A stretch of 64,000 nt of DNA from Pachyrhynchus sulphureomaculatus (Eukaryota; Arthropoda; Insecta; Coleoptera; Curculionidae), in contig CM032446.1 of the NCBI GenBank assembly GCA_019049505.1, forward strand, positions 204,793,987-204,857,986, read 5' to 3'. Every line of letters begins with the position of its first letter. The first letter of the stretch is position 1. Below, in pieces: positions 1 through 10,408 of the stretch. The translations under genes were made by a program, and so were the position numbers. The notes beneath the pieces were generated by a model, which was given only the letters and a program-made list of their open reading frames with translations, had not been told where the DNA came from and searched no databases.

Positions 1-618
1 ACAAATACAAACTTTGATAAACGTACTAACCTCGTCATACTTAGCGAGTCTTTGTAATCTACTCTGGGTAAAGGTGAAAGCAAGAAACTTTTTAATTTTC
101 TAAAAAATAATAATTACATGTTAAATATAAGAATTTTTACGGTATTATTGTATAGTACTCACCTAAAAGCAAAATTTCTTTTAATGCCAACATCATAACT
201 AATCGACTTACAGGTATTGCACTTGATAAGGTTAGTTAATAAGCAGCCATTTAAAAAAAGCATTCTTGGATGTTTGTTAAGCAACTACTGCTATGAAAAC
301 ATTTTACCATGATGATTACGATTAAGTATTATAGTTTATTATCGTTTATAAATGTTGCATCACGTCGAATTATTGTTTTTATAAATAACATACATAACGA
401 TCATACTACAGTCTCATTGTCCATTAGAAAGATCAATTTTTCGTATAAAAGAATTTCATAGAAATCTTTTTGTATTTATCTTTGAGCATGTCTTACAAGT
501 GTGAGTGTGTATATGTCATTTTTTTTCAGGTTTAAACTTTAAACTATTTTTCTTAATCCATATTTTTAACACAAACTTTTCCCAAAAAAAAACACATATT
601 TCCTTAACTAGAGTTTAG
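1..618 (+). other. Intron upstream of the first visible cyclin T exon
   Basis: AT-rich non-coding sequence ending in a TTTAG acceptor at 614-618. The preceding cyclin T exon(s), which should encode the N-terminal part of cyclin box 1, were not found here and must lie left of the window. I see no mobile element or other gene in this stretch. Confidence 0.7.
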
Positions 619-831
619 ATCACAATTATGTATAAACACAGCAATAGTATACATGCATCGTTTCTACGTATTCCACTCGTTCACCAACTTCCCGTGGCAC
701 CAGATGGCAGCAGCAGCCCTCTTCCTGGCAGCAAAAGTCGAAGAACAGCCAAGGAAATTAGAATACGTGATAAGAGTTGCAAATATTTGCAAGAACCCTA
801 GGGATACAAGTTTTGACATCAATTCAGAAAG
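619..831 (+). CDS. CycT: Cyclin T, first visible exon (cyclin box 1)
   Basis: Cyclin T pairs with Cdk9 to form P-TEFb, which phosphorylates the RNA polymerase II tail and pause factors in the nucleus to release paused polymerase. The exon starts after an AG at 617-618 and reads SQLCINTAIVYMHRFYVF, then FTNFPWHQM and ALFLAAKVEEQPRKLEYVI. These are the hallmark cyclin-box segments of metazoan cyclin T. The ATG at 653 is internal (the Met of YMHRF), not the start codon, because the frame continues upstream to the acceptor and matches the family there. The donor is AG|GTAAGA at 832, leaving a two-base codon remainder that joins the G at 6991 to make Arg. The gene start is outside the window. Identification is by recognition of the family sequence. 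Confidence 0.95.
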
Positions 832-2028
832 GTAAGATTAATTTAAGTGTTACCAATTAGTACCAGTGATACTTTATCAAAAGTCATTACTCAAAACTCT
901 ATATGTAAGTCATTCATTAGTGTGCAATGCAGGTTCAACATTTGTTTTCAAAATTATGTTTACTATAAAGTTCATTCTTAAGTAAATCTTCTAGTTTACT
1001 TACCCAGAACTTACAGAAGCCCTAAACACTCATTTCTTACTTCAAAGGGTATTCTGAGTTTTTCGGATCGAAATGTCCTACTTCAGAAGAGTTTTTTTTT
1101 TAATTGTTTTAACTTGTTCTTTGGATAAAAGAAGAATTTTTGGCATTTTTTTAGCCCCCCCCTTCCATTCCCTCCCCCTTAAAACCACATTCTTACATTT
1201 ATTAGGTTTTCTCCGGTTTTTCTTAACAAATCATCGCAAAAAAATTGTGATGGTAGAGGAGCATCAGGGCAAAAACTAAGTAACATTTTTAGTGTCACGT
1301 GACCTCACCAGCCTTTTTTTAAAAAATAAAGAAATCGAAAATTTTAAAAATTGTACTGTGTTGATAGGGGAATAAATTTGAATTTTTTTGAAAAAATTAC
1401 ATTTTTTTCCCAATCTAACCCCCCCCAAAATTTTTTTTTCTCGGGGTGCGACACCCTTAAAAATTTAATTTTTCTGATTTTTTGCCGTTTTAACATACCA
1501 TTGTATTAAAAAAAATTTTTAGCATCAAATCGCATTCTACGGAAAATTTTACAAAAGAAACTTCTGCATGCATTCTAATTTTTTTTTTCTAGTGAAAGAA
1601 AAATCAATTGGAATTATTTAGGGACATTTTTAGCACTAAATTGACTGTTTTTCCATTTTTTGGTCATGCAGAAAGTACATTTACCCTCAGATTCGAATTC
1701 TACGGAAAATTGTACTCAAGAAATAGATTTCTGTACGTATCGCAGTTTTTTTTATGGACTTACAGGAAAATTAAATCGCAATTTACAGGCCATTTTTATC
1801 TATAAATTGACTATTTCTTTTTTGGCTACTTTAACGTACAATTCCTTTCAAAATAATACTTTCGGCCTCAGATTTGGCGTCTAGGGAAAATATTACAAAA
1901 GTGTTTATTAAGTATTTATCAACCCTGCGACTGTTACTTCTGATTTCCTTTAATTTTTTAAAGCAGGTTTTACAATTACTCTGCCATGCTTTTGTCATTT
2001 GATTTTTGCCGCCTTTCTTTTGGTTATA

Positions 2029-3312
2029 CGAGGCTGGTTTGAAAAGTCCGTGCAGAAATAAAAACTACTTATGTGTTTGGGGTAAACCTTTTTTATTTTT
2101 CGACATAGTCTCCTTTTAGGCTTATACACTTCGTCCAACGATGTTCTAGTTTGTTGATCCCTTCCGAATAATAGAATTTGTCCAAGTCTGCAAAATATCC
2201 TTTAGTGTCTGCAGTCACCTCCTCGTTTGAATAAAATCTTTGTCCCGCCAGCCATTTCTTCAAATTGGGGAACAAATAGTAGTCCGAGGGAGCCAAGTCT
2301 GGAGAATAGGGGGATGTGAAACGAGTTAGAATCCTATTTCCATTAATTTTGCGACCACAACTGCTGAGGTGTGTGCTGGTGCGTTGTCGTGATGGAAAAG
2401 GACTTTATTGTGGGCCGTTTTTCTTGCAGCTCGGTTTTCAAACGGTCCAATAACAATGAATAATATTCACCTGTAATAGTTTTACCCTTTTCCAGATAGT
2501 CGATGAGGATCATCCCTTGCGAATCCCAAAAGACAGTCGCCATAACCTTTCCGGCCGAAGGAACGGTCTTCGCCTTTTTTGGTGCAGATTCCCCCTTGGT
2601 AACCCATTGTTTAGATTGTTGTTTGGTCTCAGGAGTAGTATAGTAATGTATCCATGTTTCATCCACAGTGACGAAACGACGCTTAAAGTCCTCCGGATTC
2701 TTCTGGAACAGCTGCAAACCATCCTTGCAACACTTCACACGATTCCGTTTGTGGTCAAGCGTGAGCAATCGCGGCACCCATCTTGCGGATAGCTTTCTCA
2801 TGTCCAAATGTTTATGCAAAATATTATGTACTCGTTCAGTCGAGATGCCCACAGCACTAGCAATCTCACGCACCTTAACTCTTCTGTCATCCATCACCAT
2901 ATCATGGATTTGATCAATGATTTCTGGAGTCGTAACCTCCACAGGCCGTCCAGAACGTTCAGCGTCACTTGTGCCCATATGGCCAGTCCGAAAATTTTGA
3001 AACCACTTATAAACTGTTCTAATCGAAGGTGCAGAGTCACCATAATGTTTATCAAGCTTCTCTTTAGTCTCCTGAGGCGTTTTGCCTTTCATAAAGTAAT
3101 GTTTAATCACCACACGAAATTCTTTTTCGTCCATTTCTTGAAAATCACTCGACTTCCTTGATTCACACGAATGCCAAACACAAAGAAATAGACCAATATG
3201 GCTGAAACTTGGTGTGCGTTCATTCAAGAGATGCTAGTAACTAAACATGACCTTGATACGCGCCGGTGGTGCCATCTCTCGGACTTTGCACGGACTTTTC
3301 AAACCAGCCTCG
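2029..3312 (-). mobile_element. Mariner transposon, full-length copy
   Basis: A 1284-bp element with ~28-bp terminal inverted repeats, starting CGAGGCTGGTTTGAAAAGTC at 2029 and ending with its complement at 3312. TA dinucleotides lie on both sides (2027-2028 and 3313-3314), the usual mariner target duplication. It sits in the spacer of the long inverted repeat and carries a broken transposase on the minus strand. Confidence 0.93.
2093..3134 (-). pseudogene. Mariner transposase, disrupted
   Basis: DDE/D transposase of a mariner element; such enzymes cut and paste the element at TA sites. The family start Met (MDEKEFRVVIKHYFM) is at 3134; an upstream in-frame extension to 3227 is not part of the family protein. 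Total length corresponds to about 347 codons, the usual mariner size. An N-terminal helix-turn-helix region is followed by the catalytic motifs VTVDETWIHYY, HHDNAPAHTS and YSPDLAPSDYYLF, so all three acidic residues (DD34D) can be read. Two lesions break it: a one-base loss near 2415-2425, just before the HHDNAPAHTS motif, and an in-frame TAA about 30 codons later, shortly before the third motif. The C-terminus (ending GDYVEK) is intact. Codons are otherwise open, so inactivation is not very old. Confidence 0.92.
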
Positions 3313-4269
3313 TAGAACCGCTTTTAAGTTCTACATGGAAAATTTTCCCTAGAATCGAAATCTGAGGCCGAATATATTATTTTTAAAGAAATCGTGCGTT
3401 CAAATGACCAGCAAGAGTTAGTCAATGTAGAGCTAAAAGTGCCTGCAAATTGCAATTTAAATTTCCTTTATGTTCATAAAAAAAAACTCCAGTGCATACA
3501 GAAATCAGTTTCTTGAGTAAAATTTTCCGTGGAATCCGAATCTGAGGTTACATGTATTTTCTGAATGCAATAGTACATTAAAATTGCCAAAAAAGGGGAA
3601 AAATAGTCAATTTAGTGCTAAATAATTTGAATTAATTTGAAATTAGGATGCATACAGATATGAGTTTCTTTTGTAAAATTGCCGTAGAATCCGAAGTTGA
3701 TGCCAAAAATTTTTTTTTGTATACAATGGTACTTTAAAATGGCAAAAAATTGCAAAAAATCAGGAAAATTCAATTTTTAAGGATGGTCGACCCCGAGAAA
3801 AAAAATTTTTCGGGGTGTTAGATGAGGAAAAAAATGTGTTTTTTTTAAAAAAAAAAAACCAAATTTAGTCACCTATTAACAGTTCGTCAATTTTTAAAAT
3901 TTTCAATTTCTTTATTTTTTTGGAAGGCTGGTGAGGTCACGTTACTTACTTGTTGCCTTGATGCTCCCCTACCATCACAATTTTTTTTGCGATGATTCGT
4001 AAAGAAAAACCGGAGAAACCTAAATAAATGTAAAAAATGTGATTTTGGGGGGTTTTATGGGGAAGGGGAGGCTCAAAAAATGCTAAACATTCTTTTTTTA
4101 CCCAAAGAACAAGTTAAACTAATAAAAAACAACTTTTTTGAAGTAGAGCATTTCGACCCCAAAAACTTTTCTTTAGCTTGTAATTTTATCATAAGTAAAA
4201 TCAAAGAGTATTAAAAAATGAAAGCACAGATTTTTTAAAACTGCGTAACGATGGCAAGTCTGTTAAGTG

Positions 4270-4925
4270 GTTACATACAGCTAGGCGCTGCAAAAAGTAT
4301 GTATGTTGGAAAAAAATCAAGGTTATTAAGTGAATAATCCAAAAGAACGGCGATTATATATTTTTATTGCACTTTAAATTATAACATAATTTTTTTTTAA
4401 ATATGTTTTAAATTATAATATAATTTTTTATCGGGTTAAATTGATGAAAACTATGGCGCCTCCTTGTCTACAGGATAACTACACAAAAAATAATCCAATG
4501 TGCAAAAATAAAATCTAATCTGGTAAAATAGCGTAGTAGTTAAAAATTGTCAAAAGATTTTTCATTCAAAAATAAAAAAATCTACGGTGTTTCAAACTTT
4601 AGTATGCAGTTTTCGACCAAAAAAATTATATTTAATTATGTATAAGAAATTGTCTATCAGAAAAAAATTAAAAAACCTCTCGACATTTTGTAGAAAAAGT
4701 AATTATGGAGATTTAAAAAATATCAAAAATTGACTGATAATGTTGCAGACATTGCATTGAAACAGGTAGCGATCCCAATCCGACGCCAGGTCACATTTAA
4801 TGCTATAATTTTGTAATGGAATGGATTTTTCTTAATTTGTTTTTTAATAATTGTTGCAGCCAATTGAAGCGTAGAGAATAAAAATCCGTAAAAAAAATCG
4901 AATTTTTGAAAATTCGAGGTGTATG
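4270..4925. repeat. Direct repeat, copy 1 (of two)
   Basis: From GTTACATACAGCTAGGCGCT to AATTCGAGGTGTA this ~655-bp non-coding segment recurs at 5693-6352 in the same orientation, offset by about 1428 bp. Shared blocks include ATTGCACTTTAAATTATAA, TTATCGGGTTAAAT, GGCGC(C/T)TCCTTGTCT and AATCCGTAAAAAAAATCGAA. The copies differ by many substitutions, so the duplication is old or they are two members of one family. Confidence 0.75.
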
Positions 4926-5186
4926 TAATAACCCATAAACATAAATTTGACAATATTGTAAGAGGGTGGTTTTTAAGTTATATACCTGGTTATAAGAGGT
5001 TATTATTACCCGTAAAAAAAATGTTTTTCTACACTAATACACTTAATCCAGCATGTCTCGAGTTCTTTCATTGTATTAAAAAAATCCTGTTTGGGCCTCA
5101 AAAAACGACGCTATAGCGTCTTTCAAATCCTCATGGATAAAGTTTTCAGCCCCTGAGGTCTTTTCTCAAGTGTTTGAACTAGAAAA

Positions 5187-5480
5187 AGTCATAGGGCGCT
5201 AGATCAGAGCTGTAGAGTAGATGTTGTAACTTGAATCCACAACAATAATGGCTTGAAATGTACCAGGCTTATGGATCCTATAGTTGTCATGCAACAGTAA
5301 AGTTTTAATTCTCCATGAATTTGGCCGTGCTTCAGATTTTGGATCGTCCTTCCGTAATCCTTCGCAGTAACGAGAAACGGTCACCATTAATTTTCCAGAA
5401 GACGATTAAGTTTTTGCGTTGCATCGACTCCTGCTCTTTGAAGGATGCCCATAGAACACCCACGTTTCATCACCTGTGAC
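5187..5480 (-). pseudogene. Mariner-type transposase relic
   Basis: On the minus strand the translation contains TWVFYGHPSK and, further on, PNSWRIKTLLLHDNYRIH, matching the second-aspartate (LHDNARPH-type) region of mariner transposases. An open stretch runs 5387-5199. Flanking codons are interrupted, the terminal repeats are not recognisable and the first and third catalytic regions were not found. It lies between the two direct repeats in CycT intron 1. The family is different from the copy at 2029-3312. Confidence 0.5.
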
Positions 5481-5692
5481 CATTCACGAAAAATCTATCT
5501 TTCTGTAAATCCACCAAATGTTCTGGAGCTAGTTTCTGCACTGAATTAGGAAGTATAAGGATCCAAAAAAATTTATAGTTACTGATACTCCAACTTCTTT
5601 AGCAATACTGAGATCTTCATTCGTCGATTTACCAGAAGCAAATCGTTAACAAGCCTGACGGTTGCTGCATGAATTTAGACCCTAGCGAAATT

Positions 5693-6352
5693 GTTACATA
5701 CACCTTGGCGCTATAGAAAGTATGCATATTTAAAAAAAATATATTTTAAAGTAGGAATAATACGAAAGAAGGCCGATTATATGTTTTTATTGCACTTTAA
5801 ATTATAAGAAAAAAAATTTTTAAATGTTAATATTTTTTATCGGGTTAAATGGACCACTGATGAAAACTATGGCGCTTCCTTGTCTGCAGGACAACTTCAC
5901 AAAAAATAATCCAATCTGCAAAAACAAAAATTAATCTTTGTAAAATTGTCGAAGGGTTTTTTTTCAAAAATATAAAAAATTAACGGTGTTTCAAACTTTA
6001 ATATGCCATTTTCAACCAAAAAATTTATATTTAATTATTTATAAAAAGTGTCTATTAGAAGAATTTAAAAAATCTCTCAACGTTTTGTAGAAAAAGTAAT
6101 TATTAAAGTTTAAAAAAAAAAAGTTCAAAAATATTAAAAATTGACTGAGTAATATTTCAGTGTCTGAAAATATCAACAGTTTCGAGAAAAACGCGTTTAA
6201 AAGTTTCGGGTAGATAAAAAGTGAACTTACGGCTAATCTCCCATTCGGGCTTCGTACTTGCCTTCTTCCTTTTTCATCTTAGTGTTATTTAATAAGAGAT
6301 AGGAATAACAATCCGTAAAAAAAATCGAATTTTTGAAAATTCGATGTGTACA
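5693..6352. repeat. Direct repeat, copy 2 (of two)
   Basis: Second copy of the ~655-bp segment at 4270-4925, same orientation, ending with the AATTCGATGTGTA block at about 6340-6352. It is followed about 110 bp later by a TA microsatellite. Confidence 0.75.
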
Positions 6353-6456
6353 CAAACGCCTAAAGACCAAAATATTACTTGAAAAGAAGATGCGCCGTCA
6401 TGGTCATACATCTGGGACATCAATAGCGCTTGGTCCATTCGCATGCACAATACTCC

Positions 6457-6772
<316 letters not shown>

Positions 6773-6990
6773 GCAAAACGCCACGATGTCATAAAGCAAT
6801 TTTTTTGTATAACGTCATTGTCGTGTCTAGGTGGCTGACTTGAAAAGAAAACACCCTCATATATGAAGGGTATTATTTAATCTAGATGTTACCGGGTAAC
6901 GCCCCACTTTGGTTCAAGGCAGCAATAAGAACAGAGTTTTGGTTGTCATTATACATATTTTTCTAATTAGCGTCTGTTTTTTCTTCTTAG

Positions 6991-7158
6991 GTATATTGCC
7001 CAATCACAGGATTTAGTATTTAACGAAAATGTATTGCTGCAAACATTGGGTTTCGATGTCGCCATAGACCATCCGCATACGTATGTTGTTAGGTGTTGTC
7101 ATTTAGTGAGAGCAAGTAAAGATTTAGCGCAGACTTCATATTTTATGGCTAGTAATAG
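6991..7158 (+). CDS. CycT: Cyclin T exon (end of box 1 / linker)
   Basis: The acceptor is TTCTTCTTAG at 6981-6990. The reading frame continues from exon 619-831 (AG+G makes Arg) as YIAQSQDLVFNENVLLQTLG, then FDVAIDHPHTYVV and RASKDLAQTSYFMASN. This corresponds to the QTLGF..IDHPHT..RASKDLAQTSYF signature of cyclin T. The donor is AG|GTAAGT at 7159. Intron 1 (832-6990) is 6.2 kb and filled with mobile elements. No stop or frameshift is present. Confidence 0.96.
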
Positions 7159-7438
7159 GTAAGTTTATGTTTTGTCAGAAATAACTTTTGTTGTCAGAAG
7201 TTTCTCGAGAGATTTATTTATATAGGGTGTTGGTTAAAATTAAAAAAAGGAAAATACTCGGCGATAGTTGATTTTTATAAAAAAAGACCTGGGACACGTC
7301 AAATTAAATTGGTTTTTGGTCTTTCTTTAATAAATATTTCACAATCACAAACTTGATGTGGGTCAATTTAATTTTTAACGAAACAACTTGCATATTTCCA
7401 TTTAATCGATAGAGCTTTACAGTATTAATTTGGCAATA

Positions 7439-8374
7439 TTAGTGTTCCGTACGGAACAGTTGTGAGGTCACTTCGGTGTCTGTCTGCCACTCCAGATTTT
7501 CTCCAAAACTATTTGACATAGAAAGTTTAAATTTGGTACAAATATAAGAATTGATGGCCTAATCAGAACCGTGTAGGTTACTTAAATTTTGACTTAAGTT
7601 GTTAGCTTGTAGGGAGTAGGTCATCGAGTGGGGTGTCACATGAAGGCTTGTGAAAATACGAGTTTAAAAATATATATGATGTAATACTCGCGCAAACTTT
7701 TTTTCATATTACTTTTAAAATAAACCGGCCAAGTGCAAATCGAACTTGCGCAATTAGTGTTTCGTACGTTGATTGCGTTTCAAATAAAAAATTTTGTTAC
7801 GGAGGTATAAAATGCTCAGGGACTTTACAAAAGACACACCAAATGAGTTTTCAATAAAGTTTTTTCCCAATCTTCACTGAAAACTGATTACCTTAAAGTT
7901 TTTGTTTTTTTTTTATATACCAAATAAATTATTAAAGGTAATACACTCGTGATAATTTTCGTTAAATCTACTCCCTATGGAGAATCTTCTAGAATTTTTT
8001 AAAAATTTTTTAATGAATACTTTTTGAGATAACGAGGAGGACAGCCACTTTTCGCAACTTTTAAAAATAATTCAAAGAAAAGTGTGCGCAAGTATTACAT
8101 TATATATATTTTTGAACTCGTATTTTTACAAGCTTTCATTTGATACCCCACTGGATAACTTGGTAATTTTTTTTTTACTTCCTATTTCATACCCCAAAAC
8201 TAATTGCTTAAGTCAAAATTTAACTTTCAAAACTACACGGCTCTGATGAGGCCATCAATTCCTATATTGGTGCCAAATTTCAACTTTCTATGTCAAATAG
8301 ATTGAGAGAAAACCAAGTGTGACAGCCAGAGAGACATCGAAATGATCTTATAATTGTTCCGTACGGAACACTAA
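7439..8374. repeat. GTTCCGTACGGAAC-family repeat, locus A (composite)
   Basis: Two members of an interspersed family lie back to back. 7439-7724 is an inverted, truncated copy starting TTAGTGTTCCGTACGGAACA. 7725-8374 is a full-length forward copy running from CCGGCCAAGTGCAAATCG to CCGTACGGAACACTAA. The two end segments form a ~280-bp inverted repeat. No coding capacity was seen. Shared internal blocks with the other loci include GGAGGTATAAAATG, AACTTTCTATGTCAAATA and ACACGGCTCTGATGAGGCC. Located in CycT intron 2. Confidence 0.85.
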
Positions 8375-9204
8375 AAATGGCCCGCCCCCGTCTCGAAGAG
8401 TAGGCATCAAATAAATTTTGAAAAAATTCTGGAACAGTCTTCATAAAGTGTTGATTCAGCGAAAATTATTATGAGTGTCTTATGTATAATAATTTATCTG
8501 GTGTAAAAAAACTGTGTCTTAACAATATGGTGGAGCGTTTTTTTCCTAGAAAGTTGGAAATAAGAGCTATGAAATATCAATACATATTCTGTGCAATCAA
8601 TAATATACTTGTATACTTTTCAGTACATTACTGCTTTAAGCATTTGTTTTTTAAAGTCAGTCACGGTACAGAAAACTAATTGCCAACTTGCACTTGACCA
8701 GTTTTTTTAGCTTTAATGAAATGCTTTCTTATAAGCAATTTTATCAGAGCAACATTGAATAGTTGTGTTAATTTTTCGATAGGAAAAATTAGCAGATAAA
8801 CGAGTACGAAGAGTTTGAGGAATAATGCGTTACCAGATGCAATTAAACGCGTGCAAATAATTGCACAAAGAAGTTGAAATACAATTGGGTTAATGCTGGG
8901 TAGAATGAAGATGACATTGAAGTTCGTTGAAAGTTGGAACTTGGAGCTAAAGTTCGTACAAAAAAACATGTGAAGTGAAATGTATTTTTTCAACGAAAAC
9001 CTTAGCCTTATGGGTCGCTAGTCTAGCCATTGCTGCGCTCGACCGTGACACAGCTTAATATTTGTTGTATTCTTCCATACCCTTATTAAGGCAAATTAAC
9101 TTTCACCGAAGAATTTCTTCTTAGGTAATAAGTAATGTATATAAAAAATGGCGTTTCCCACAACAGTCGGTGCTTGTGATAACTTACGATAAGATGGGAA
9201 AAAG
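8375..9204. other. CycT intron 2 spacer between repeat loci A and B
   Basis: AT-rich non-coding sequence. Two short open stretches (8482-8679 plus, 8993-8676 minus) show no recognisable protein and I treat them as chance. No element ends were recognised. Confidence 0.5.
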
Positions 9205-9845
9205 ACCGGCCAAGTGCAAGACGGACTTGCGCAATTAATGTTCCGTACGTTAATTGCTTTTACGTTAAAAAATTTTATTACGGAGATATAAAATGATCAG
9301 TGACTTCACAAAACACACCCCAAATGACTTTTCAACAAAGTTTGTTTCCAATCTTTGTTGAAAACTAATAACCTTGAAATTTATTTTTTTTATATACCAG
9401 ATAAATTATTAAAGGTAATGAACGCATGATAATTTTCATTCAATCTACACCCTGTATTTCCAGAATTTTTCCAAAGTTTTTTTTGATTAGTACATTTCTA
9501 GATAAGGGGTGGACAGCGATTTTTCGCAATTTTTTTAAAAAATACAAAGAAAAATGTGCGCAAGTATTACATTATATATATATTTTTGAACTCGTGTGTT
9601 CACAAGCTTCCATTTAAAACCCCACTCGATAACTTGGTAAAAAAATTTTTTTTCGCTTCCAATTTCACCCCCCCCCAAAACTACCCTGTACGTCAAAATT
9701 TAACTTTCAAAACTACACGGCTCTGATGGGCCCATCAGTTCCTATATTAGTGTCGAATTTCAACTTTCTGTGACAAATAATTTCGTAGAAAATTGGGTGG
9801 GACAGACACTGAAGTGATCTTATAAGTGTCTCTTACGGAACACTA
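9205..9845 (+). repeat. GTTCCGTACGGAAC-family repeat, locus B (single forward copy)
   Basis: Single copy from ACCGGCCAAGTGCAAGACGG through AATGTTCCGTACGTTAATTG to TCTTACGGAACACTAA, about 640 bp. It follows the same internal order as the full copy at 7725-8374 and ends about 120 bp before the next cyclin T exon. The terminal palindrome has decayed (CTCTTACGGAAC). Confidence 0.85.
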
Positions 9846-9967
9846 AAAACAATACTTGTAAGCTTTTAGAGCATTGGCCTAAACTTTTCTATGTATTTAT
9901 TTTGATTATTTTGTTTCATAAGTCGTTTAGATTCAAATCATTTTAATATAATTTTGTCTTTTTCTAG

Positions 9968-10226
9968 TTTACATCTTACAACAATGTGTATCCAGTACAA
10001 ACCAACAGTAGTTGCATGTTTTTGTATATTATTAGCATGTAAGTGGTCGAATTGGGAAATACCATTGTCAAATGAGAAAAAGGAATGGTATACTTATGTT
10101 GATCCAACTGTAACAGCTGAGCTTTTACAGCAATTGACTAGTGAATTTTTAGTTATATTTGAAAATTGTCCCTCAAGACTAAAGGAAAAAATTATGGCAA
10201 AACAAGAAAGTTCTGGTAGTCCATTC
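9968..10226 (+). CDS. CycT: Cyclin T exon (cyclin box 2)
   Basis: The acceptor is TTTTTCTAG at 9959-9967. AG+T makes Ser and the frame reads SLHLTTMCIQYKPTVVACFC, then LACKWSNWEIPLS, WYTYVDPTVTAELLQQLTSE and CPSRLKEKI. This is the second cyclin fold of cyclin T and includes the CKWSNWEIP signature. The donor is TTC|GTAAGT at 10227 (phase 0). Reading through the donor would add a short lysine tail and a stop at 10305-10307, so use of the small downstream exon is preferred. Box 2 supports the structure of the Cdk9 partner; Cdk9 contact is mainly through box 1 (family knowledge). Confidence 0.96.
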
Positions 10227-10296
10227 GTAAGTGTTTACTGTTCATTTGTTGTGGTTGTGGTAAAAAAAAAACGATTTATCCTGTTTTTGTTTTTAG

Positions 10297-10351
10297 GAAG
10301 CAGATAAGAAATTAGCAGCGGGCAATTCAGAGAGAACTTTGGAATACAAAG
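10297..10351 (+). CDS. CycT: Cyclin T small exon (55 nt)
   Basis: A 55-nt exon, EADKKLAAGNSERTLEYK plus one base, between TTTTTAG (acceptor ending 10296) and G|GTGGTT (donor at 10352). The G remainder joins GT of 10409-10410 to make Gly and keeps the frame. The flanking introns are 70 and 57 nt, which fits compact insect introns. The donor is weaker than the others, so skipping is conceivable, but skipping would change the frame of the next exon. Confidence 0.8.
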
Positions 10352-10408
10352 GTGGTTATTTCATTTTTATTTATATTGTTACCCATGTCTAAACCGTGGG
10401 TGTTTTAG

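Larger units (their letters stand above)
1057..4167. repeat. Long inverted repeat (foldback-like), arms ~840 bp
   Basis: The left arm (about 1057-1905) reappears reverse-complemented as the right arm (about 3330-4167). The outer ends both read AGTTTTT..GTCGAAATG on their own strand. Matching internal landmarks include the GCTGGTGAGGTCACG / CGTGACCTCACCAGC pair and the TCAGATT..CTAGGGAAAAT / CCCTAGAATCGAAATCTGA pair. Each arm contains about three copies of a 165-180 bp sub-repeat built around a TCTACGGAAAATT core (1537, 1701, 1879). The arms are diverged by substitutions and small indels. The central spacer (1906-3329) contains a complete mariner. No open reading frame belongs to the arms themselves. 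It lies in CycT intron 1. Confidence 0.8.

Noticed and set aside
653..655. ATG at 653 as the cyclin T start codon
   Set aside because: Sequence upstream to the acceptor at 618 encodes the conserved SQL.INTAIVY part of the cyclin box in the same frame, so this Met is internal.
10396..10408. Possible GTG start of a separate gene ahead of the long cyclin T exon
   Set aside because: The bases lie in a 57-nt intron ending TTTTAG; the upstream exons join in frame at 10409, so the protein is cyclin T.
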